This document shows, in pieces, positions 26,732 through 36,600 of a stretch of DNA of 64,000 nucleotides (position 1 is the first letter of the stretch; every line of letters begins with the position of its first letter). The translations under genes and the position numbers were made by a program. The notes under the pieces were generated by a model. It was given only the letters and a program-made list of their open reading frames with translations. It ran no database searches and was not told the DNA's origin. The DNA is from Cloeon dipterum (Eukaryota > Arthropoda > Insecta > Ephemeroptera > Baetidae): NCBI RefSeq assembly GCF_949628265.1, contig NC_088786.1, forward strand, positions 13,826,001 through 13,890,000. Direction: 5' to 3'.

Positions 26732-29613
26732 TTACGGAACATTAATTTTTACTCTCATCAGATTGAGCACAAACTGAGCAATTTTGTCATTTCTGAGCGA
26801 TTCCATATGGTCTAAGCCTGGAAAGGTTTGGTGGTAGATTTTCTTGCCGTTATTTTGGGCCTGATTCCACTTTGAGCAACCCTCCAAACTCCGCAGATTA
26901 ACTGTTCCATCACCATCCCCCATGATCAGTCTAAATAAAATTTTAAGAAAATGTTAGTCCAACTTCAACTAATTGTACAAATAAATTACCCTGGCGACGA
27001 GTCTGGGAATTTGTCTTTGGCGTACTTAAGTTGCTCTACTGTGGCTACTCCTACACCATGCGCGCAGTGCACTTCCACACCAGGTGCCGTGAAGTTTAAT
27101 GAATATTTCTCTGTGTCTTTTCGCATTTCCCAGCCAGTCAGCCAGTCGATGTCACTGGGAAATTTAATTTAACTTTTAATTGAATTTGACCGATGGGACA
27201 TTATTATGCATACTAGTAAGTATCAGGTGTTAAAAAACTTTCAATTCTGGATTTAAAAAATTGTAATGAATGCGATGACAAACTGGTTTTGACGATTATA
27301 TTATCATTAATTATCGCTTTGATTTACCTGAAATAGTCGCGAAGATTGCTGAGCGAGTAATTTTTCTCATGAGTAAGGACAAGTGGCTCGTCGGGCTTCC
27401 AAAAGAGCGATGACGGTAGGAGCCAGGCGAGCGACGGCGAAGTGATTTGCTGATCCTTGAGAGTGCCACTGCTCAAAATTATCACGCCTAGATTGTCACC
27501 TGCAATCAGCGCAAAATGCGGCTTTCCGGCTGTGTGGACGTATATTATGCAAGAAATGTTACCAGTGACAAAGACCTTGACTGTCTTCACTGACCCTCCC
27601 CAGGGTGCGGCTAGGGTAACTAGAGAACTGACGTGCTTGTCTTTCCAGCTCTGGCTTTGTCTCTGCAAGAAAGCCAGCGCCATCAAGCCGCCCATACTGT
27701 GTGTCACGATAACCGCGCTTTGTCCGTTCCTCTTCACCGTCTCCTCAATGGTCGCTTCCATGTTAGCGAAAAACTCCTCGTGCTCATCTATGAAATATTT
27801 ACGTTTGCCCAATAATAAGTGGGTTTGGTTCTTTATATTTCGAATGGAAAAACTCACTTGGGGCTTTTCTGAAGTCATATGGCGCGCCGTGCAAATCAAC
27901 CCCGCGCGTGTAGTTTAGTTTGCTGACCAGGGTGTTAGCAATATTATTGAAGTACTTGGAAAGCGAAAGTTGGCTTGGGTCGAGCCACTCAACTGAACTA
28001 GTATCTCCAAAACCTGGCACCCGAGTTTCCACGCCTGGAGAGTTGCTCGTGGTTCTCGTCTCATTGTTGTACACAAGCCGTAAATTGTCCACCTTGAACG
28101 AAAAAGCAACAAACTTTCGTCACACTTCAAAAACTACTATTCCATGCTTAATTTTGCGATGTACTCGATAATTATGTGGTGTGGTTCTTACAATTAGTTG
28201 TCATTCTAAAAGTAAAATGTAAACTAAAAAGTGACGTCAACAGCGAAATTTAAAAAAATCTTAATTTGCCCACCGCATACTGCAATACAAATTTGAAATT
28301 TTGCTGTAAACATTTGGCACTAAAATTAATAAAATTTTAAAAATTTGCAAAATTGATGACATTTAAAGTTGTTATTGCGATTGCGTAAATGACCCCAGCT
28401 AGCCATCAATAAGATCGTAAACACATCGCCGGAATAGAATTGGACAGCGCAGTAATATACATATTTGTGATGTCCTGTCAAGGATCACCGGGTCCTATAT
28501 TCGTTGACGGCTTTTTTAGAAACGTTAGGTTTTTGTCATTCCCACCTATACTTAAAGTGCAAATCAGTATAGTTTTTAAATAAATAATAATTTTACTGTA
28601 TGTGTATTTTAAGTAAAATAAGGCTACTCGAAGGGTTTAGAAGTATACTTAAACAAGCCTCGTTATAGACATTATATAGAACAATCAGCCCCGCTAAGAT
28701 TATAAACCGATAAAGAAACCAGGGAAGCGTGATTATGCAACCAGCGCGAAATGTACGCCACGCCGGCTGCATGGGAGAACTAATTGTAGGGATCAATTTA
28801 TTTGATGCACAACGGTTGATATTGCTCCGCACAAACATAGCTTTGCCTTTTGCCTTACCAGACAGTCTATCACGACTGGGACGAGAAGTTCCAAGTTGAG
28901 CCACGTATTGAAAAAGTCATTGGTCTTTTTCTCGCACAAATAGTGCACCACTTCAGTCTTGTTCAGTTTTGCGTCAATCTGACTTCCTCCATCTCCAGGC
29001 ACTGAAAAATCATTTATTAGTCGATGTAGGGTAAAATGCCTAACAATGCGAGCTATTTATATTTTCATAATTTTTCGTTAGATAAGCAAAATCTTACTTA
29101 ATTGCCAACTTTTTCTTAACTGTAAATGTGAATTGAACGATGAAAAGTGTGAAAAACAATAATTTCCGATCACACTTACAGGCTGGACTTTTTTAATAGA
29201 GATTTTGCAGATATGACGTAACCATAATCATTTTCACAAGCAAAGAAATATATTCATTTTTTTGCTCTCTGTTGTTATGGTACACGTATTAATTATATCT
29301 AGTTCTTGATTTCAAAATTTATTTTGGCATAATGAGAGTTAATTTTGAAGCAATTGAAATAACATCGAAATTTTCAAGAGTCGTGGACTCTTTTAGTAGC
29401 TGCAGTTGAAAAATCAATACAAAACACTTTCTGCTGGCAGAGGAAAAGGGAGCAGTAATTGCCTTAACAATACGGAACATTAACTTATTTCGGAAAAGTC
29501 GACTCACCTAAAATAATCGGATGTCGAATAGCGGCCTCGGTTGCACCTGTCGACGCTGATATCAGCAGAAGAATTGAGAGAAAGCCCAACGCTGTGTATT
29601 TTTCGGTCGGCAT
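26732..29613 (-). CDS. PLA2G15: lysosomal phospholipase A2 (group XV), LCAT family
   Basis: Seven exons, 414 aa, phases consistent and length close to human PLA2G15 (412): 29613-29508, 29001-28859, 28092-27858, 27787-27563, 27499-27328, 27154-26990, 26930-26732. The enzyme removes acyl chains from phospholipids in acidic lysosomes and can transfer them to ceramide. A hydrophobic signal sequence covers residues 8-25. HPIILVPGDGGSQIDAKL is the family's N-terminal motif, including the oxyanion-site Asp; VVHYLCEKKT and TWLNLELLVPVVIDC follow. The nucleophile is Ser192 in THSMGG (usually AHSMG), the acid lies in GDGDGTVNL (354-361) and the His is His390 in GLDHMES. GAPYDFRKAPNE and WGGSVKT also match the family. 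It lies 465 bp downstream of the Cys-loop receptor start on the same strand and diverges from HSBP1. Confidence 0.95.
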
Positions 29614-30964
29614 GCCGCCGCTTTTCGTAACTAGCGACCAGTCTGGCTAAGCGATCGATGAACACAGCACACGTGACTCTGTGTCACTCACACAATCTGC
29701 GCCTTCAAGTCCGACGAACTGCGCGAAAGAATTCGTGGAAGAACAAAACAATCTATCGTAAATTTCAACATCAACCGGAGGCAAGTAACAAAGACGCAAA
29801 AAGAGAATCGCAGCAACCAACAAGGATAGAATTTCACGAGCGTGGAATGAAAAAAATTCGAATTATTTTTCTGTAAGAGGCTCACTTGATAAGACCTTGT
29901 GGCTCTGGCTCTGCCTCCGCGTCAATTGACGCGCGCGTTTGAGCAATGATGAAAGATTGCATTAATTGTGTCAAAGTGATTTCAAAGCTGCAGTTGGATG
30001 CTTTGTGATTCGTGAATAATGAAATGTGTGTTGCGGTGAAGCGAGTAAATGAAAGTTGAAAACAGCAGGAAAGTAGCACATAGAATAAATAAATTTATTT
30101 TAAAATCCCGCTAAATGATGGAAACGTTGAATTTCATGAAAAAATCGAAATAATGTCATGGTAACAAAAAAACATGTTTTGAGGCTTACGAAAAATATAA
30201 CGCATTAATAATCCAATCCTCTAAAGTAAAATAGTTGAATCACATACATTTGCACGGCTAAAACACATTATTAATGATTCGCTGTCATCCATAAATGAAA
30301 CTGCAACAAACAATCACACTAATGTACATTTTACACTACTTATCATTCATTAGAAAATTGAGAAAATGTTAGCTAAAATTAATGTTATTTTTAATTCAAA
30401 TAGTTACTAGGAAAAAAGAAGCTAAACAAATATCATGGCACTTTTGCTCATCTATAAATAAATATTTTTATCGTGTTTTCGCTTTGTATCGACCGTCTCT
30501 ACACCATTAAATTGTAACAGACACGCAGAGCTCACTTTTACATTAGTGCCATCACGAGGAAGGTACAGAGTTAGTAATATGATGTGAGAGCTTTTCCACT
30601 CATTGCAAGCTTTCCCAGCTTTCCTTCCCAGTTCTCATTCAAGCGCGATCCGTGAAGGACACTTCCACAGCGGTTAGCGGTATCAATCCTTTTTAAAAAG
30701 GTAAATGTAATTAATGTGTACACGCACTCGTCAAAAACGTTCGTTATTAGTTTCTGAATATGTTGCCAATTTTTTCTTACATTTGTCATAATTTTATTTG
30801 TAAATATTTCCGATTTTTGTTATGTAGCAGTAGCAGTGAAACGTAGGAACTAACACTAACATTACTCGCATATTTTCCGCCACATTTTGAACCCCAGCCA
30901 ATTAGAAACTCTGCTTCTGCCGGCAGCAGCAGCCAAGGCAATCCAATCACCTCACAGCCCGAGA
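29614..30964. promoter_or_regulatory. divergent intergenic region, PLA2G15 / HSBP1
   Basis: A 1.35-kb region between two start codons pointing away from each other. It presumably holds both promoters and 5' UTRs. The small frames inside it show no domain. I recognise no specific promoter element. Confidence 0.45.
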
Positions 30965-31838
30965 ATGGCGGAGACTCCAGACATGAAAAACTTGGATGAG
31001 CAACAAAATTATGCCCTGGCGAACAATAGCGACCCTAAAAATGTACAGGAGCTGACCACATACGTAAGTTACGTGTCCAGGTTTAAGTGTGAACACTAAT
31101 ATTTGAATAACGCTCACAACTTTAAACTTCTGTAAACGAAAAATGTGGGTTTTATTTCCATCTCAGTGGGCGTCGCCAGGGTGATTGTAAACAAAAATAG
31201 CAGTCAAAATAAAATTATTATTTTTCAAAGATACACAATCTAATGCTATGTGTAATTATGTATATTAATGCTTTTTAATATTGCAGGTGCAAACTTTGTT
31301 GCAGCAGATGCAGGATAGATTCCAAACCATGTCTGACCAGATTATCACGAGAAATATCCTTTTCACGCAAAACGAAAAACTGATAAAGTTAAAATAACGA
31401 AAAAAAAATAATATAATGAAAAGTCATGATCATGACAGTAAAACACAAAATTATGATCACATTAATATTTGAAGGAAAAAACCATGCCTCGGCTCCACGT
31501 CAAATTTACGCAAAAAAATAGTGCTTTTGGATTGGTAATTTTTTTCCTGAATTCAAACATCATCAAACTCTTAATATTTAACAAATTCAGGTTGAAAAAT
31601 ACATTTTCTGAATTATTTTTTATCAAATCCAATTCTGAAGCAATAGTACAGACTCAGCATTTTTTTCTGCACTGTTCATATAGTTTTTTTTCATGCTACT
31701 TATCACAACATTTCACAATTTAACGAACGATTTCCTTCATTCGTCACACTAGATGAAATGGGCAACCGCATTGATGATCTTGAGAAGAACATTGCTGATT
31801 TGATGACACAGGCAGGCGTGGAGGGTCCTGACAAATAA
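30965..31838 (+). CDS. HSBP1: heat shock factor-binding protein 1
   Basis: Small coiled-coil protein that binds trimeric HSF1 and dampens the heat-shock response. Three exons, 84 aa: 30965-31063, 31287-31353, 31750-31838. The protein begins MAETPDMKN, has an insertion of about 15 residues against the vertebrate N-terminus, then matches it closely: [34 protein letters not shown] and [11 protein letters not shown]. The heptad pattern runs through exons 2 and 3. Joining exon 2 to exon 3 restores the conserved R-I-D-E-M sequence only if the second intron is excised at AT and AC borders, which marks it as U12-type. The C-terminus (GPDK) is shorter than in vertebrates. An open frame continues upstream of the ATG but has no start codon in frame. 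Confidence 0.96.
31354..31749 (+). other. U12-type AT-AC intron of HSBP1
   Basis: The donor is A|ATATCCTTTT, an exact match to the U12 5' splice-site consensus ATATCCTT. The acceptor ends CAC-AC|TA. A branch-site-like tttccttcat (31731-31740) puts its branch A about 10 nt before the acceptor, within the short range typical of U12 introns; it departs from the consensus at one purine. The reading frame across the join gives the conserved HSBP1 sequence. Confidence 0.9.
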
Positions 31839-32007
31839 ATTTCACAAAAAATATTTTACGCTTATTGTTCACCACCAGCCAAACTTCTCAAGCACCTAAG
31901 TCAATTTGCAATAATTCACTTTTGTCTTTTCTGTGTTTCATATTATCTTAAATTATTTTATGATTTAATTGTAGGTAAATCTTTCACTATCTGCTTCTTT
32001 TTTGATA

Positions 32008-32013
32008 AATAAA
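32008..32013 (+). terminator. poly(A) signal of HSBP1
   Basis: AATAAA lies 170 bp after the HSBP1 stop codon and is the first full signal downstream, with T-rich sequence following. Confidence 0.7.
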
Positions 32014-32063
32014 ACTGCATTTCTATCAGTATAAAATATTTGTCAAATTGAATAATCCTGTGT

Positions 32064-32069
32064 TTTATT
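32064..32069 (-). terminator. poly(A) signal of CIBAR1
   Basis: AATAAA on the minus strand, only 10 bp after the CIBAR1 stop. If used, the 3' UTR would be a few tens of bases and the two convergent transcripts might overlap near here. Confidence 0.6.
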
Positions 32070-32078
32070 TTGGTCAGG

Positions 32079-33602
32079 TCAGTTCATATACATTTTGGAA
32101 AATTTCCTCTTCTGTTTAATAGCCTTCGGTATTTCAGCTTCTTGGTCTTCCTCGTCGGTTGAAGCAGTATTCTCAGTTGATTCGTCATCATCTTCGTCAT
32201 CAGAAATAGTTAATTTCTGCACTTTCGATTCGCCAGGCAAACTTTTTCTTGATGAGCTCTTCTTATCCTGGAATTTTATATTAAGAATCTGCTACAGTAT
32301 TTTTTTTTACCAGAGCGCTTGACGGGCTGGAGATATCTCCCAGAGATTTTGACAAACTCTTTTTGGAGCTTTTTTCCAAACTTGATTTGCCAGAACCCAT
32401 GAAAAGATTGGCTATCGAACGGAAGTTGGATTTTTTCTCCTTAAATGCTGAAGGTTCCCGAAGAGCTTTCCTGAATTCCTATCGACACCATGTTAAATAG
32501 AAGTAAAAAATGTGATGATTTAATATGCCTCCAAGTCCTGCTCCTGATCCATAGCCTGCAAATCATCATATGCTTTGGTCAACAGCTCCATTTCCTGTGC
32601 GTGAAGAGCCATCTCTGCCACGATTAGATTTTTCAAAGCCTTGGTGGTTACGCTCATTTTAAGTGCTTCAAATGAGTACATTTGTTCCTCAAGAGATCTC
32701 AGAGTCCTTGAAACATCAGCACTGGCCCGTGCTAATTCTGTTTCTGCCATCAGCTACAGTAAAAATAATTTCAAACTTAGGGCTGGTTGAGTGTGAGATG
32801 GGTGCTTACGATCTTTTGCCTGTTTCTTGGATTTCTCTGTCTTGTTTTCTCCACGCCTCTCTTTCTTAAGATTTCTTTTTCCTTTGCCGAGAGTGAAGAT
32901 TTAATGCTTTCCCTCACTTCCCTGCTTTGCGCTCCAATGGCGGAAAATGGTTCCAAAATTTGTGTTTCCAGTCTTTTCACAAATATTTCTCTGCAGGTTT
33001 TGACAGATCTCTAAATATGTAACCTTGCACTCCTGACATTTTATTTGTCAATAAATATTCCAATACAAGATAACGAAGGAAGTAGTTTAATATGATATCA
33101 ACTTCATTTTTTTGCAAAGATTTATGCGCTAAAGGGCAGTAGAAATGTTGATTTATATTTAAATTTCCATATAGAATATTTGTAGAAGTTAAGTTTTCTT
33201 TTGCTTTTTAAAATTAAAACAAACCTAGAGTCGGCGATCGAGGAAAACGAATTTGCGAATTCTATGAACGCAGCACTACTGCTTTTGCAAATTTCTTCAC
33301 TCTCTGCATTCTTCACTATATTGTGAACCACCTCGTCAGTTTGATTGCGGACACTTCAAATAGAAGGTTAGAGTTGCACTATTAGTAATAACACATCTGC
33401 ATAGATTAAATCCTACCGCGCATAGCATTTAGTGTAGCTTCCTAAAGACTGACAAAGATCCCCCAACTGCCTCTCTGAATCAGTCAGTCTGTCTTGGATG
33501 AATTTTGTCTGGTTATCGCTAAATTAAGAGTTAACATTGACTAATAAAGATGAAACATAAATACGTTTACCCTGGTATCAATGGTTGTGGCCTAGGAAAC
33601 AT
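32079..33602 (-). CDS. CIBAR1: CBY1-interacting BAR domain protein (FAM92 family)
   Basis: BAR-domain protein that binds curved membrane at the ciliary base together with Chibby in vertebrates. Seven exons, 347 aa: 33602-33571, 33518-33417, 33353-33225, 33008-32810, 32753-32529, 32478-32311, 32267-32079. Family landmarks are DNQTKFIQDRLTDSERQLGDLCQS, VKRLETQILEPFSAIGAQ, EKTRQRNPRNRQK, MAETELARASADVSRTLRSLEE and DQEQDLE followed by FRKAL. The BAR region spans about residues 10-235; the tail is Ser/Lys-rich, then strongly acidic. Two splice sites are unusual: the exon 4 acceptor must be ...TTTAGAG rather than the adjacent TTTAG to keep frame, and exon 5 joins exon 6 through a GC-AG intron of 50 nt. 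The protein is longer than vertebrate FAM92A (289 aa), mostly in the tail. Confidence 0.92.
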
Positions 33603-34417
33603 TTTTAAGTCGTTGGATAGAATTTTTAAATGCAGGTGGCCGATACGCTTCAGTGAGTTTGGTATGCAGGGGTGAGCGTATTTGAATTCCGCCGCCTTCA
33701 CTTGCAGGGGGTGATAATAATATTATAGGCCATGCGCTTTTCAATAGTTCATTTTTTTTAATGATATTTGAATATTTAGTGTGATTAAACCTTTAATGTT
33801 TAGAAGCGACATATTTACAACTTTCTACCGAATTTTAGATAGTCAAGATGCACTATTTTTGAACTGAATCTTTTGATGATCCAAACCAGTTAACTTTAAA
33901 ACTTAATTGTTAAAATAGGTCACACATCTGGAGTTAACGACAGTTAAATTCAAATTAAGGACATCAGCATTTTGCAATAGTTCAGTTTCTATAAATTGCC
34001 AAGTTAAATTTGGTTATGAAGTTTCTAAAATTGTTTTGTGCAATAGAAAACTATATTATAGCTCTCCTTTTAGAAAAATTTAAAGGACACAAACACCCTA
34101 CTTTTAAAAGAGGAAATGAAGTAAATCAGTACAAATTCCTCACTTTGGAACCTAATTATGAATGTAAGGCACTATTAAATGTGAAATTTGAAATGTAAAA
34201 ATATCGGAAGGACAAAGGGTCTTCAGAGTCATATTTGAATATACTCCTTCATTAAATTCTGGCTGTTTTAATGTAAAACTCATTCTAGTCTTTTTAAAGC
34301 AACAGTTGGCAGCCAGCAAAACCAAAAACCTTCCTTTCAGCTGGTGAGTGTTCATGTCCTATTATGAAGAAATCAGTTTATAACACCACCTCTTAAAACC
34401 CTTAAAACTAATTTTGT
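33603..34417. other. intergenic region between CIBAR1 and borealin
   Basis: The left part is upstream sequence of CIBAR1 and the right part is downstream of the borealin stop; both genes run leftwards. It is AT-rich and I find no exon. Confidence 0.6.
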
Positions 34418-35750
34418 TCATTTTCTTGAAGATCCAGATATAATGGACTTCCTGCCCAAAGAGCGCTTCTGTTGTTTCTCCCAGGCCTTGGTGAGGACAG
34501 AAATGTTACTTTGAATGATTTTAAGGCCTCGCATAATGCTGGGTGAGATTTCAGGAAGTGGACCAAAGTTTGTCACTGGTTGAGGCAGGACAGTCACAGC
34601 CTACATAATAAACACGCAAAATCAGAATTGGTGTTAATATTTAATTGAGTGCAGCATACCATTCCATTTGACACAGGAATGAACAAGTTCAGCAGCGGCA
34701 TCCCAGTAAAAATACTTCCCTGGTGATTGGTTCCATGATTTAGCAGACTGGCACTTCCATTGCTTGGAGGTGTGAAAGGGACAAGTGCTGACTGAAACAG
34801 ATGGAAAAGTGTAAAAACCCATTTTGTACATTTCAATCAACTCAAGTTACTAGCTTCGGCTGATCAGTATTCATCGGCTGAAGGTCTCCGTTTGACTGAG
34901 CGTCGTCAAAATCATCCTCGCTCTCATCGCTCTCAGCCTCAGGTTGGACCACAACAACTGGTGGAGCTTTATCTGCCTCAAGTGAAGCCCCCAGTCTTTC
35001 TCTAGAGCTTCCAGTTCTCTTTGAACTTGTGACATTAGGAGATTGTGTGATTTGTCTTTGTTGTGCTTCCCCTGGAAGTTCTTCATCATCTTCTTGCACG
35101 TTGATAGCATTGAGCTCTTGAAGAAAACTTTGCTGCAGCTGTTTTTGAGATTTATGTATTAAGTTTATCATGTATAATAAGTAATATGTACGTGTACCCT
35201 GTGAAACTGGTTCAAAGTTAGATCAAGAATGTCTTTTTCAACCGTCAAAAATATTTTCTTATACTTCGTGCGCAGGTCCTGCACGCTTTGCTCATGGACT
35301 TCTTCCAAACGGTTCAGGTAAACTTCAGCTGAAGTAAGATAACACAATATCAACATGATGAGAAATTATCTTATGTATCGTCCTGGTCCCGGCAAAATTG
35401 CGCAACGTTCAACAAACACCCAAATTTTCATTGTCGAATTGATGGTTGACCTTTTCTTGCAACAAGGAAATTCGCGTTTGGTTGTTGAAAGTTACGCAAT
35501 TTTGCCGCGACCAGGACGGTATTTTTAATATGTAGATAGATATTTATCGAAATTTGAACTCACATTGCAGCTTGAAGTCGGAGGCAAGAGCGTCAGCGTT
35601 GATTTTCTTTGATGCCATCTCTGTTTCCTTTTCTTTGCTTGTTTCTTCCTCGGTTTGAATGTCAGTGTCACTTTCGTCTTTCTTTTCAAGGCTGTCGCTC
35701 TTGTTTTTGTTACGCAAAGGGCGTTTCACTTTCTTCGCATTCTTCATCAT
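34418..35750 (-). CDS. borr: borealin, chromosomal passenger complex subunit
   Basis: Five exons, 306 aa, phases consistent: 35750-35564, 35328-35198, 35138-34851, 34791-34660, 34600-34418. Borealin joins survivin and INCENP in a helical bundle that targets Aurora B to centromeres. A Lys/Arg-rich start (MMKNAKKVKRPLRNKNK) precedes a coiled-coil segment (EVYLNRLEEVHEQSVQDLRTKY to LDLTLNQF), then a Ser/acidic middle. The C-terminus has the family pattern of a short β-stretch and a helix: GMPLLNLFIPVSNGMAVTVL and SIMRGLKIIQSNISVLTKAW, which aligns with the dimerisation domain of fly Borealin. Identity is low, so the call rests on architecture. An in-frame ATG at 35858, reached by splicing a 45-nt intron (35821-35777), would add 21 residues. 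A palindromic MITE sits in the first intron of this model. Confidence 0.75.
35379..35518. mobile_element. palindromic MITE in a borealin intron
   Basis: About 140 bp with long inverted ends. The left end reads cgtcctggtcccggcaaaat and the complement of the right end reads cgtcctggtcgcggcaaaat. The match continues inward through TTGCG(C/T)AAC(G/T)TTCAACAA, giving about 40 bp of paired arms around a loop. There is no coding capacity. A diverged second copy is at 59030-59162. Flanking bases suggest a short TA-containing target duplication, but the exact border is unclear. Confidence 0.85.
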
Positions 35751-36600
35751 CAGGATAGACGTAGATGTTCCGCGAACTGGATAGAATAAAACAACAGAAA
35801 TGGCAATATTCAACAAAATACCACAGTGAACAGTGAATGGAGAATGAAACAGGATCATCTGGATAGGCCTGTTCAGCCGGTTGCTTTGGCGCCTTTCTCA
35901 CTTTATGCGGCAATTTTGAATACTCTTCTTTGATTGGCTACAATGTGAATGATTGTTTTCATACCAACGATGCCCTCTGTTGCCTATCAGGAGAAAGAGC
36001 ATCCACAAGGCCAAAAAGCACCCAAGGAGGCGCTTTATTGCAAATGAGACCCAAAACTAATTTGAATTATTTATTTGTCATTTAAAAGGTTTACTAAATA
36101 TATTTTTCATGTATTGCTAAAAGATTACAATTACAACCAAAATTGGCTCCTCACCGGATTGTTATTAATATTCCATACATCACAACGCTTAATATTATCA
36201 TAAAATATCTAAATGAAGCCAAAGATGAAAAAAGATGGAAAGCAATAAATAAGTGGAAATTTTTTGAAATAATAATAAAACAGTACAAAATAATGAAGTA
36301 TGCAAAACATAAAAAAATTATCACAATCATTTTAAAATGTAAAATAATCATGTGTTGCATAATTACGTACATACCATTTTGAAAAAAGCAAAATTAACCA
36401 TACAAAAAATACCAATAATTATTCCTTCATTTGATTCAAAATTTGTTTGGAATTTAAATCGAGAAAAAAATGAAATTATTTTGTTTAAATTCATACATTA
36501 CACGTGTGCTTCATAATAAAACAAAACTGATCAGTAAAAATAGTATCGCAGAAAAATATCACACATTGTAACAAATTGTCATGTCCTAAAGATAAACGTA
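35751..36600. other. region upstream of borealin
   Basis: It holds the borealin 5' region and the downstream sequence of the ankyrin/SOCS gene. An open frame on the minus strand, 35937-35822 joined to 35776-35710, could encode 60 residues with two Y-P-D-D motifs and overlaps the borealin start in another frame; I do not call it a gene. The stretch 36060-36600 is very AT-rich with no exon. Confidence 0.45.
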
